Positions 1 to 6,294 of a stretch of 8,214 bases of DNA are shown piece by piece. A program made the translations under genes and the position numbers. The notes under the pieces are model-generated. The model did not search any database. It was not told where the DNA came from and saw only the letters and a list, made by a program, of their open reading frames with translations. The stretch comes from Bacteroidales bacterium (GTDB taxonomy: Bacteria; Bacteroidota; Bacteroidia; Bacteroidales; DTU049): the NCBI GenBank assembly GCA_018056215.1, contig JAGPGB010000042.1, forward strand, positions 1 to 8,214, given 5' to 3'. Positions within the stretch are counted from its first letter, which is position 1. Every line of letters starts with the position of its first letter.

Positions 1-29
1 AAAAATTTTCACAATTTCTTATTTTTTCT

Positions 30-37
30 TATCTTTG
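30..37 (+). promoter_or_regulatory. Bacteroidetes-type -7 promoter element ahead of the pgk homologue
   Basis: TATCTTTG matches the Bacteroidetes -7 consensus TAnnTTTG exactly and lies 17 nt before the start codon at 55, which leaves a short leader. A good -33 TTG is not visible; only a weak TTTTC lies at 6-10, about 19 nt upstream. The site is inferred from the consensus alone. Confidence 0.6.
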
Positions 38-54
38 CATAAAACATTTGCGCT

Positions 55-1335
55 ATGAAATTATCAGTTATCCAAAATGCCAATTTAAATGATAAATTAG
101 TCCTCGTTAGAGTAGATCATAATGTTGTAGAAAACGGCATTATTCATGATCCTTATCGCATTGATGCTACTCTTCAAACTTTATTCTATATCACCTCTCA
201 TGGTGGTAAATTAATTCTTATGACTCACGTTGGCCGTCCGAAAAATAAAAAAGATGGTTCTATTACTATTTCTGATAAAACTAGTGTATCATCTATAGTC
301 GAATATTTGTATAATAAATTAAATCTTAAGTTTAAAGTTCCTGAATTTTATGTGAATGAACCTTATGGCATTCAAGATATTGATACATCTATCAATAATT
401 TAATTAAAGAATTAAAAGCAGGTAATATAGATGGCATTTACTTACCTAATACTAGATGGTTTAGAGGTGAAGAAGACAAAGGCGAATGGAAAGATAGATT
501 TGCTAAGGAATTAGCAGGGTTAGCTGATATTTATGTGAACGATGCTTTTGGCTCTTGGCAACCTCATGTTTCTACGTTTACTATTACCAAGTATTTGCCT
601 AGCTATGCTGGTCTATTATTACAAAAAGAAATTAATAATTTAGATAAAATATTCTCTCCTGCTAAACCTATGATTGCTGTTATCGCTGGTGCTAAATTTG
701 ATACTAAAATTAATAGTTTAAAAGCTCTTATAAAAAAAGTAGATTATTTAATGCTCGGTGGCGTCATTCTAAATGCCTATTTGGCTGCAAAATACAATAT
801 TTTAATTAATGGTATAGATGATGAAAATTTGGCTTTAGCTAAAGATTTTGTTGATTTTGTTAATCATAATTATCCAAATAAAATTATAGAACCTCGTTTC
901 ATCGTAGAGTCTGATACTATGGATGGCAAAATAGATGGTCATTTTAAAGTAGTGGATATTAATAATTTAAAAGCTGGTGATAAACTTAATTATGTATTAG
1001 ATGTGGCTCCTGAGTCTTTTAGTGAACCTTCTTTAATTAACATTTTCAATAATGCTAAAACATTTTTTGTAAATGCTGTTATGGGTTTTGCTCCTTATTT
1101 TAATGATGGTACTATCGCACTAAATAACTTGATAAATTCTAATGCAGAAGCTGTGAAATTATATGCTGGTGGCGATACTTTGCAAGAACTTAAACGTCTT
1201 TTGCCTGGTGTGTATATGAAAGCTCTTGATGACCCTAAATATTATATGTTTACGGGTGGTGGTGCTGTTTTGAATGCTATCGAAGAAAATTCTCCCTTTG
1301 GCATGGAACCTGTCAAGGCTCTGTTAATAGAGTGA
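55..1335 (+). CDS. pgk: Phosphoglycerate kinase homologue, divergent
   Basis: This 426-residue protein belongs to the phosphoglycerate kinase family, cytosolic glycolytic enzymes that transfer phosphate between 1,3-bisphosphoglycerate and ADP. Family landmarks are present in order: LVRVDHN (17-23), the basic-patch Arg35, HVGRP (58-62), NTRWF with Arg134 and GEE (138-140), YVNDAFG (160-166), AGLLLQKE (185-192), AGAKFDTKI (211-219) with both lysines, LGG (234-236), AGGDT (371-375) and TGGGA (400-404). It is somewhat longer than the usual 390-400 residues. Several motifs deviate: the HRAHAST-like stretch reads WQPHVST (168-174), losing an arginine of the substrate basic patch, and WNGPMGVFE reads VNAVMGFAP (339-347), losing the glutamate that contacts nucleotide. 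The fold assignment is firm; full catalytic activity is less certain. The ATG at 55 follows a good promoter element and begins directly before the conserved N-terminal strand. It ends in tandem stops, TGA then TAA. Confidence 0.88.
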   Translation: MKLSVIQNANLNDKLVLVRVDHNVVENGIIHDPYRIDATLQTLFYITSHGGKLILMTHVGRPKNKKDGSITISDKTSVSSIVEYLYNKLNLKFKVPEFYVNEPYGIQDIDTSINNLIKELKAGNIDGIYLPNTRWFRGEEDKGEWKDRFAKELAGLADIYVNDAFGSWQPHVSTFTITKYLPSYAGLLLQKEINNLDKIFSPAKPMIAVIAGAKFDTKINSLKALIKKVDYLMLGGVILNAYLAAKYNILINGIDDENLALAKDFVDFVNHNYPNKIIEPRFIVESDTMDGKIDGHFKVVDINNLKAGDKLNYVLDVAPESFSEPSLINIFNNAKTFFVNAVMGFAPYFNDGTIALNNLINSNAEAVKLYAGGDTLQELKRLLPGVYMKALDDPKYYMFTGGGAVLNAIEENSPFGMEPVKALLIE

Positions 1336-1383
1336 TAACATTATTTAATTTTTTAATTTTTTATCTATTTACTTCTTCTTTTT

Positions 1384-2409
1384 ATGCTTAATATCAATAA
1401 AATTCTAATTTCTAGAACTGACAAATTAGGAGATTTAGTCCTTACTTTGCCTTTAGCAGCTTTTTTGAAAAAAAATTTCCATCAGTTTAATATTTCTTAC
1501 CTCGTGAGAGATTATGCTCTGCCTATTGCTGCTTCATATAATTTTATTGATAATGTTTATTCATATGATAATATTGATAAAGAATCAGCGATTGATAAAA
1601 AAATAGATATTATCAATTCTATAGCTGCTGATGTTGTCATTTTTGCTTATCCAGATTTTAATGTGATGAGATTGTTTGCAAAATCTAAAATACCTATGCG
1701 TATTGCTACTTCTCATCGTTTTTATTCTTATAGGTTTGCTAATAAATTAGTTAATTTTTCTAGAAAAAATTCTAATTTACATGAGGCACAATTAAATTTT
1801 TTTCTTCTTCATCCATTGCAGATTGATTATATACCTTCTATTACTGAATTAGTTCAATTTTATGGTAAAGATAAATTTCGATTAGATGATTTACCTGATT
1901 TTGTAGCTAATGATTTTTTAGATATTAGAAATCGTCCTATAATTCTACATCCAGGCTCTATGGGTAGTGCTCCTAATTTTTCTTCTAATAATTTTTATTT
2001 GTTAGCAAAAAAACTGATAGAACTTGGTGAGAATGTTTATATCACTGGTAGTGATGAAGAAGGGAAATATTGGTTGCCAATTTTTAAAGATTTGAGTGTA
2101 AAAACTTTTTTTGGCTCTTTAGATTTGTACCAATTAATGAGTGTTTTAGCAAGTGCTAAAGCAGTGATAGCTAGTAGTACTGGCCCATTGCACATTGCTG
2201 CATCATTAGGTACTAATGCTATTGGGTTTTATGTGCCTGTGGGAACTTTTGCTCCGCATAGATGGGCTCCAATTGGCCAAAACGCTAAGGTTCTTTTACC
2301 TCCAATTAATAAAATTACTTGTCATAAACATTGTTTAAATCCTGAAAATTGTTACTGTATTAATCAAATAGCAGTGGATGAGATTATTGATATAGTAAAA
2401 AGTTTTTAA
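1384..2409 (+). CDS. Glycosyltransferase family 9 (heptosyltransferase-like)
   Basis: This 341-residue protein resembles ADP-heptose:LPS heptosyltransferases (GT9, GT-B fold), which add sugars to the lipopolysaccharide core at the inner face of the cytoplasmic membrane. The N-terminal motif ILISRTDKLGDLVLTLP (7-23) contains the conserved Asp13 and the GD pair of the family. The C-terminal nucleotide-sugar domain has LHPGS (188-192), the ITGSDEE segment (around 221-227) and ASSTGPLHIAASLGT (263-277), where the usual DTG/DSG triplet is SST. A cysteine cluster, Cys313, Cys317, Cys323 and Cys325, closes the protein and may bind metal or be structural. It starts 48 nt after the pgk homologue with no promoter-like TAnnTTTG between them, so co-transcription is likely. 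The exact sugar and acceptor cannot be read from the sequence. There is no signal peptide, as expected for a cytoplasmic GT9 enzyme. Confidence 0.85.
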   Translation: MLNINKILISRTDKLGDLVLTLPLAAFLKKNFHQFNISYLVRDYALPIAASYNFIDNVYSYDNIDKESAIDKKIDIINSIAADVVIFAYPDFNVMRLFAKSKIPMRIATSHRFYSYRFANKLVNFSRKNSNLHEAQLNFFLLHPLQIDYIPSITELVQFYGKDKFRLDDLPDFVANDFLDIRNRPIILHPGSMGSAPNFSSNNFYLLAKKLIELGENVYITGSDEEGKYWLPIFKDLSVKTFFGSLDLYQLMSVLASAKAVIASSTGPLHIAASLGTNAIGFYVPVGTFAPHRWAPIGQNAKVLLPPINKITCHKHCLNPENCYCINQIAVDEIIDIVKSF

Positions 2410-2451
2410 TTATAATTCTACTTATTGATTCTAAAATAAAAAATTTTTTTG

Positions 2452-2459
2452 TAATTTTG
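2452..2459 (+). promoter_or_regulatory. Bacteroidetes-type -7 promoter element ahead of the HMA-like gene
   Basis: TAATTTTG is an exact match to TAnnTTTG and lies 24 nt before the ATG at 2484. The nearest upstream TTG (2425-2427) is 24 nt away, longer than the usual spacing of roughly 19-21, so the -33 half is poor. It suggests the small gene has its own transcript. Confidence 0.6.
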
Positions 2460-2483
2460 CATTTAAAATAAAAAAAATTCATT

Positions 2484-2825
2484 ATGAAAAAACTATTTTT
2501 AATTTTATTAGTTGCATTTGCAATACCTAGTTTTGTAAATGCTCAAACTGCTGTTACAGGCAGAGAAGCCAGCAAAAACAAAGCTGAGTTTAAAGTGAAA
2601 ACTTTTTTCCATTGCGAAAATGGTAAAAAACTTATTGAAGATAAACTTTCTAGTAAAGAAGATATATACTCTGTCAATGCAGATCTAGAAACCAAAGTCG
2701 TTACCATTGTGTATAATCCTCAAAGGTACAATGAGACAGATTTGATAAATCTAATTCACGAAACTGGTTATTTAACCGAAAAAAGTCCTGAAGGTACAAA
2801 AATAGAAAAAGCTTGCTCGCACTAG
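2484..2825 (+). CDS. Small secreted protein with heavy-metal-associated (HMA)-like domain
   Basis: This is a 113-residue exported protein. Residues 1-20 form a Sec signal peptide (KK, a hydrophobic stretch, then FVNA before Gln21). Residues 36-99 follow the HMA pattern: strand FKVKTFFHC, helix GKKLIEDKLSS, strand IYSVNADLETKVVTIVYN, helix TDLINLIHETGY and a final short strand. HMA domains bind Cu(I), Zn or Hg through CxxC, but here the loop reads HCENG (43-47), with only Cys44 retained. A second cysteine lies at the extreme C-terminus in ACSH (110-113). The mature protein should be periplasmic, where it could carry a metal or serve a redox or structural role; the ligand is unknown. It sits alone between its own promoter element and a possible terminator, and no transporter or sensor gene adjoins it. 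Fold assignment is moderate to good; function is open. Confidence 0.72.
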   Translation: MKKLFLILLVAFAIPSFVNAQTAVTGREASKNKAEFKVKTFFHCENGKKLIEDKLSSKEDIYSVNADLETKVVTIVYNPQRYNETDLINLIHETGYLTEKSPEGTKIEKACSH

Positions 2826-2847
2826 TTGAGCACAAATTTTTATTTTT
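2814..2847 (+). terminator. Possible intrinsic terminator overlapping the HMA-like gene stop
   Basis: TGCTC (2814-2818) pairs with GAGCA (2828-2832) across a 9-nt loop that contains the TAG stop codon, and T-rich sequence follows from 2836. The stem has only 5 Watson-Crick pairs, with a possible G-U pair inside it, so this is a weak candidate. It separates the small gene from the bamD block. Confidence 0.35.
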
Positions 2848-2872
2848 TATAATTTAATAAGTGTAAATGTCG

Positions 2873-2880
2873 TTATTTTG
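2873..2880 (+). promoter_or_regulatory. Weak candidate -7 element ahead of bamD
   Basis: TTATTTTG matches TAnnTTTG at all but one position (T for A at the second base). There is no -33 TTG at suitable spacing. If used, transcription would begin at about 2887, downstream of the in-frame TTG at 2878 and just before the ATG at 2902. That would support the ATG as the true start. Confidence 0.3.
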
Positions 2881-2901
2881 AAGTTCATATTTTATAATTT
2901 T

Positions 2902-3714
2902 ATGAAAGCTAAAATACTTTGTGCATTTACTTTATTATTAATTGTTTTTTCTTCTTGTAGAGATAATATTGAATTTAATAAAATTGCTAAAGCAGATGAC
3001 CCAGAGCTTAAATATGCTAAAGTGTTAGAATACTATCAAGAGGGCAGATATTATCAGGTCATTCAATTATGTGAAATGATTATCCCATATTATCGTGGCA
3101 CTACTAAATCGCAAGAGTTATATTATTATATGGCTTGGAGTTATTATCATCAAGGAGATTATATATTGGCCAGTTATCATTTCAGTGAATTCGCCAAAAC
3201 TTTCCCCTCTAGTAAATATGCTGAGGAGTGCGCTTTCCAAGCTGCTTATTCGAAATATAAATTGGCTCCCACCTATTATCTAGATCAATCTAATACTAAA
3301 GAAGCTATTAAAGATTTTCAATTATTTATCTCGAGATATCCTAATAGCAGCAAAATTTTAGAAGCTAAAGATTGTATCGATAAACTAAGTGCTAATCTCG
3401 AAAAAAAGGATTATGCTAATTCTAAATTATATTACGATATTCAAGAATATAAAGCTTCTATTGTTTCTTTAAATAATTTTATCAAAGACTATCCAGCTTC
3501 TAATTATAAGGAGGATGCAAATTATTATTTATGTCTTTCTCATTACTATTATGCTATTAATAGTGTAAAAAATAAACAGTTACAAAGATTTCAGCAGGCT
3601 ATGGATGCAATTAATAATTTTATGTCTTTATATCCTAATAGTCAGTATATCAATAAATTAAATGATATAAAAGCTGAAATACAAAAACAAATTAATTTAA
3701 AACAAAATATTTAA
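2902..3714 (+). CDS. bamD: Outer-membrane assembly lipoprotein BamD (YfiO family)
   Basis: BamD is the essential lipoprotein partner of BamA in the BAM complex, which folds beta-barrel proteins into the outer membrane. From the ATG at 2902 the product has 270 residues. It opens with a lipoprotein signal: MKAK, a hydrophobic stretch, then FSSC with the lipidated Cys19. The rest is built from tetratricopeptide-type helical pairs with recurring YP(N/S)S-type turns: EYYQEGRYYQVIQLCE, SYYHQGDYILASYHFSEF followed by FPSSKYAEE, an AIKDFQLFISRYPNS repeat, a SIVSLNNFIKDYPAS repeat and an AINNFMSLYPNSQY repeat. This arrangement and length fit BamD. An in-frame TTG at 2878 would add eight residues (MKFIFYNF), but it spoils the compact lipoprotein signal and lies within a promoter-like site, so I prefer the ATG. 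The omega-subunit gene follows after 7 nt, and the bamD-omega-coaBC-DUF4835 order is typical of Bacteroidetes. Confidence 0.88.
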   Translation: MKAKILCAFTLLLIVFSSCRDNIEFNKIAKADDPELKYAKVLEYYQEGRYYQVIQLCEMIIPYYRGTTKSQELYYYMAWSYYHQGDYILASYHFSEFAKTFPSSKYAEECAFQAAYSKYKLAPTYYLDQSNTKEAIKDFQLFISRYPNSSKILEAKDCIDKLSANLEKKDYANSKLYYDIQEYKASIVSLNNFIKDYPASNYKEDANYYLCLSHYYYAINSVKNKQLQRFQQAMDAINNFMSLYPNSQYINKLNDIKAEIQKQINLKQNI

Positions 3715-3721
3715 AAAAATT

Positions 3722-4042
3722 ATGATAAAAAAAGATCAAAAAATTTGGCAAGAAGCTGTTACCAGAGATATTAAAGAAATGAGCGAGATCACAGGTAATA
3801 TTTATCTGAGCACACTTATCATTGGTAAAAGAGCAAATCAAATTAGCCAACAAAGAAAAGAAGAACTTGATGAAAAACTTTCTGAATTTAAAACTACTGT
3901 CGATACTTTAGAAGAATATATCGAAAATAAAGCTCAGATAGAGGTTGCTAGAGAGTATGAATTAAAACCTAAACCTACTCTGGTAGCAACTAAAGAATTC
4001 TTAAGAAACAAGATATATTTTCGTATCCCAGAAAGTCAATAA
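3722..4042 (+). CDS. rpoZ: DNA-directed RNA polymerase omega subunit, Bacteroidetes type (Rpb6-like)
   Basis: Omega is the small RNA polymerase subunit that wraps the C-terminal end of beta-prime and aids assembly of the enzyme. The 106-residue protein shows the core motif TGNIYLSTLIIGKRANQIS (24-42), equivalent to the NRF...A.RARQL helix of omega/Rpb6. An acidic, helical segment (EELDEKLSEFKTTVDTLEEY) and a closing EYELKPKPTLVATKEF stretch follow; both are characteristic of the Bacteroidetes form, which is longer and quite unlike E. coli RpoZ. There is no signal peptide. It lies 7 nt after bamD, and its TAA stop (4040-4042) is immediately followed by the ATG of coaBC, so translation of the two is probably coupled. 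Assignment rests on the motif and on the conserved neighbourhood; overall similarity to proteobacterial omega is low. Confidence 0.82.
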   Translation: MIKKDQKIWQEAVTRDIKEMSEITGNIYLSTLIIGKRANQISQQRKEELDEKLSEFKTTVDTLEEYIENKAQIEVAREYELKPKPTLVATKEFLRNKIYFRIPESQ

Positions 4043-5245
4043 ATGAATTTTCAGAATAAACATATTCTCATTGGCATTAGCGGTAGCATAGCTGCATATA
4101 AAATTCCAATACTTATCAGATTTTTTGTGCAAGGTGGCGCAGATGTTAGAGTAGTAGCTACTAAAAATGCTTTACAATTTATTACTCCTACGACTATTAA
4201 AACCCTTACTAATAATGATGTTTATTATGAAATGTTTGACAATGTACATTTTTCTGGTACAGAACATATTAGTATCACTGATTGGGCAGATATATTTGTC
4301 ATAGCTCCTGCTACTGCTAATATCATTGGTAAAATGGCCAATGGTATAGCTGATGATACTGTATCTACTAGCTTTTTAGCTTTTAATAAACAAGTTTTCG
4401 TAGCTCCTGCTATGAATGTGAAAATGTGGAATCATCCCATTTTACAAAAAAATATTACAATTTTAAAAAATTTAGGTGTTAGATTTATACACCCAGAAAG
4501 TGGTGATTTGGCTTGTGGCTACCAGGGTACTGGTCGTATGGCTGAACCACTTAATATTGCTAATGAGATAGAAAAGTTTTTTGATTCTCAATTAATCTTA
4601 TCTGGCAAAAAAATTCTTGTTACAGCTGGGCCCACTTATGAACCTATAGATCCTGTTAGATTTATTGGAAATAAGAGTAGTGGCAAAATGGGCTTTGCTA
4701 TTGCAGAAGCTCTTGCTAGTACAGGAGCAGATGTCATTTTGATAAGCGGCCCTACATGTCTTAATGTTTCTCATCCAAATATTACACTCGTTAATGTAAC
4801 TACTACTAAAGATATGCTCGAAAAATGTAATCTTTATTACGATGATGTCGATGGAGTTATCATGAATGCTGCTGTTTCAGATTTTTACCCTATTAATTTT
4901 TCTAAAGAAAAAATTAAAAAAACTGATCATTTGACTATAGAATTAGATAAAAATCCAGATATTCTATCAGAATTAGCTAAAAAAAAGAAACATCAATGGC
5001 TTATTGGCTTTGCTTTAGAAACTGATAATGAACTAAATAATGCTATTGAAAAATTAAAAAATAAAAATTTAGATGCTATTATTTTGAATAGTGCTAAAGA
5101 TGAAAAAATAGGTATGGGTAGTGATTTTAATAAAATAACTATCATTAAAAAGGATGGTACTACTATTCACTCTGATGTAGATAATAAAAAATCTTTAGCA
5201 TATTTTATTGTTGATAAGCTAATTTTAGATTTATGTAAAAAATAA
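4043..5245 (+). CDS. coaBC: Bifunctional phosphopantothenoylcysteine decarboxylase / phosphopantothenate-cysteine ligase
   Basis: CoaBC (Dfp) carries out two consecutive cytosolic steps of coenzyme A synthesis: CTP-dependent ligation of cysteine to 4'-phosphopantothenate, then FMN-dependent decarboxylation to 4'-phosphopantetheine. The 400 residues have the usual order. The N-terminal CoaC flavoprotein half contains GISGSIAAYK (11-20), the catalytic His75 in EHIS, PAMN with Asn125, and the substrate-flap Cys158 in LACGYQGTGRM; these three carry the same numbers as in the E. coli enzyme. The CoaB half contains ILVTAGPTYEPIDPVRFIGN ending at Asn210, the SSGKMG loop, NAAVSDF, the EKIKK lysine motif (Lys290), LDKNPDIL and IGFALET. 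All key residues expected for both activities are visible, so the enzyme should be complete. Its ATG directly abuts the omega stop, and DUF4835 follows after 5 nt. Confidence 0.96.
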   Translation: MNFQNKHILIGISGSIAAYKIPILIRFFVQGGADVRVVATKNALQFITPTTIKTLTNNDVYYEMFDNVHFSGTEHISITDWADIFVIAPATANIIGKMANGIADDTVSTSFLAFNKQVFVAPAMNVKMWNHPILQKNITILKNLGVRFIHPESGDLACGYQGTGRMAEPLNIANEIEKFFDSQLILSGKKILVTAGPTYEPIDPVRFIGNKSSGKMGFAIAEALASTGADVILISGPTCLNVSHPNITLVNVTTTKDMLEKCNLYYDDVDGVIMNAAVSDFYPINFSKEKIKKTDHLTIELDKNPDILSELAKKKKHQWLIGFALETDNELNNAIEKLKNKNLDAIILNSAKDEKIGMGSDFNKITIIKKDGTTIHSDVDNKKSLAYFIVDKLILDLCKK

Positions 5246-5250
5246 ATAAA

Positions 5251-6168
5251 ATGAAAAATTTTTTGAAAATATTTCTATGTTTGATATTATCAATACCACT
5301 AAATATAACCTCTTATAGTCAAGAATTAAATTGTTCGGTTTCCATAAATGCTAGTGCTATCACTAATGTAGATCAATCTGTTTTCGATAATTTGCAGAAT
5401 TCTATTTATGAATTTATGAACGATCGTAAATGGACAAATTATAATTTCGAACCTGAGGAACGAATAGAATGTTCTATAATAATTACGATTTCTTCTTATG
5501 ATAACATTAATATGTATACTGGTACTTTTCAAGTTCAATCACGTCGCCCAATTTATAATACTTCATACCACTCTTCATTATTTAATTTTCAAGATAAGGA
5601 TATTCAATTTCAATATACACAGGGTACATCATTAGATTATGTAGAAAATACTTTCGTTGGTAATTTGGAATCTTTACTGTCTTACTATGCTTTTTTATTT
5701 ATAGGATTAGATTTTGATAGTTATCAAGAGCTAGGTGGTACTCCATTCTATGAGAAAGCTTGGTCTGTTATCAATTCTATACCAGCTAATGCAACCCAAT
5801 TTAAAGGTTGGAGATCATATGAAAATCAAAGAAATAGATATTGGATTTTAGAAAATTTGACAAATAAAAATTATGAAAATTTTAGAAAAGGTTTTTATCT
5901 CTATCATAGACAAGGCTTAGATATCATGGCTGATGATATAGTAAAAGGTCGTAGTGGTATTACTCAAGCAATGAAACTAATCCAACAAACTTATAAAGAA
6001 AAACCTGGTTTGTTTATTATTAGTTTATTTATGACGGCTAAAAGTGACGAATTAGTAAATATTTTCAAACCTGCTCCTGCTATAGAAAAGACTGAAATAG
6101 TAAATATCCTAAAATCAATAGATCCTATTAATGCTAGTAAATATAATGAAATGTTAGTTTCCCAATGA
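5251..6168 (+). CDS. DUF4835 family exported protein (PorD-like, T9SS-associated)
   Basis: This 305-residue protein has a Sec signal peptide (residues 1-24, MKNFLKIFLCLILSIPLNITS then YSQ), and the mature chain begins with ELNCSVSINAS, the start typical of the DUF4835 family. Other family landmarks are FQVQSRRPIYNTSYHSS (about 91-107), the LSYYAFLFIGLDFDSYQELGGTPFY region (about 138-163), GWRSYENQRNRYWILENL (about 184-201) and YLYHRQGLDIM (about 214-224). No catalytic motif or membrane anchor is apparent, so a periplasmic or outer-membrane-associated place is likely. To my recollection some databases now name this family type IX secretion protein PorD; I treat that name as likely, not proven here, and leave the symbol empty. 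It follows coaBC by 5 nt, and the next genes downstream are porP and gldK. In many Bacteroidetes recN comes next, but it is not here. Confidence 0.82.
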   Translation: MKNFLKIFLCLILSIPLNITSYSQELNCSVSINASAITNVDQSVFDNLQNSIYEFMNDRKWTNYNFEPEERIECSIIITISSYDNINMYTGTFQVQSRRPIYNTSYHSSLFNFQDKDIQFQYTQGTSLDYVENTFVGNLESLLSYYAFLFIGLDFDSYQELGGTPFYEKAWSVINSIPANATQFKGWRSYENQRNRYWILENLTNKNYENFRKGFYLYHRQGLDIMADDIVKGRSGITQAMKLIQQTYKEKPGLFIISLFMTAKSDELVNIFKPAPAIEKTEIVNILKSIDPINASKYNEMLVSQ

Positions 6169-6216
6169 TTTAATGTAACCTTATGAATATTATTTATGTA
6201 TAATGATGAAAATTAT

Positions 6217-6249
6217 AAAATTTTACATAAAAAAATGTTAAAATTTTTT
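6217..6249 (+). terminator. A+T-rich hairpin with T-run after DUF4835
   Basis: AAAATTTTACAT (6217-6228) pairs with ATGTTAAAATTTT (6235-6247) across a six-A loop, giving 12 pairs interrupted by one bulged T; the right arm ends in a run of Ts (6244-6249). It could end the bamD-DUF4835 transcript. Because the stem is nearly all A-T, it could equally be a symmetrical protein-binding site, and its right edge touches the -33 element of the porP promoter. Confidence 0.45.
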
Positions 6250-6276
6250 GCTTATTAAAAAAATGTATTATTTTTG
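6248..6276 (+). promoter_or_regulatory. Bacteroidetes-type promoter for porP-gldK
   Basis: TATTTTTG (6269-6276) is an exact TAnnTTTG -7 element, and TTG at 6248-6250 (within TTTG) supplies a -33 element 18 nt upstream. It is the most complete promoter in the window and lies 18 nt before the ATG at 6295. It implies that the T9SS genes can be transcribed independently of the bamD-DUF4835 block. Confidence 0.65.
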
Positions 6277-6294
6277 TAACAAATTAAATTGATA

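Noticed and set aside
1339..1383. T-rich stretch between the pgk homologue and the GT9 gene as a terminator or promoter
   Set aside because: I see no stem before the T tracts and no TAnnTTTG element, so it is most simply an A+T-rich spacer within one transcript.
2878..2901. TTG start giving an eight-residue extension of BamD
   Set aside because: It lies in a promoter-like sequence and would weaken the lipoprotein signal; the ATG at 2902 gives a normal signal with the lipobox cysteine at position 19.
3095..3283. Open frame of 62 codons on the + strand
   Set aside because: It lies entirely inside bamD in another frame, has no promoter or family resemblance, and its content is explained by the A+T-rich bamD codons.
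5326..5538. Open frame of 70 codons on the - strand
   Set aside because: It is antisense to the well-supported DUF4835 gene and shows no recognisable domain, signal peptide or promoter.
6289..6294. TTG start giving a two-residue extension of PorP
   Set aside because: The ATG at 6295 gives a standard signal peptide (MKQK start), and TTG offers no advantage.
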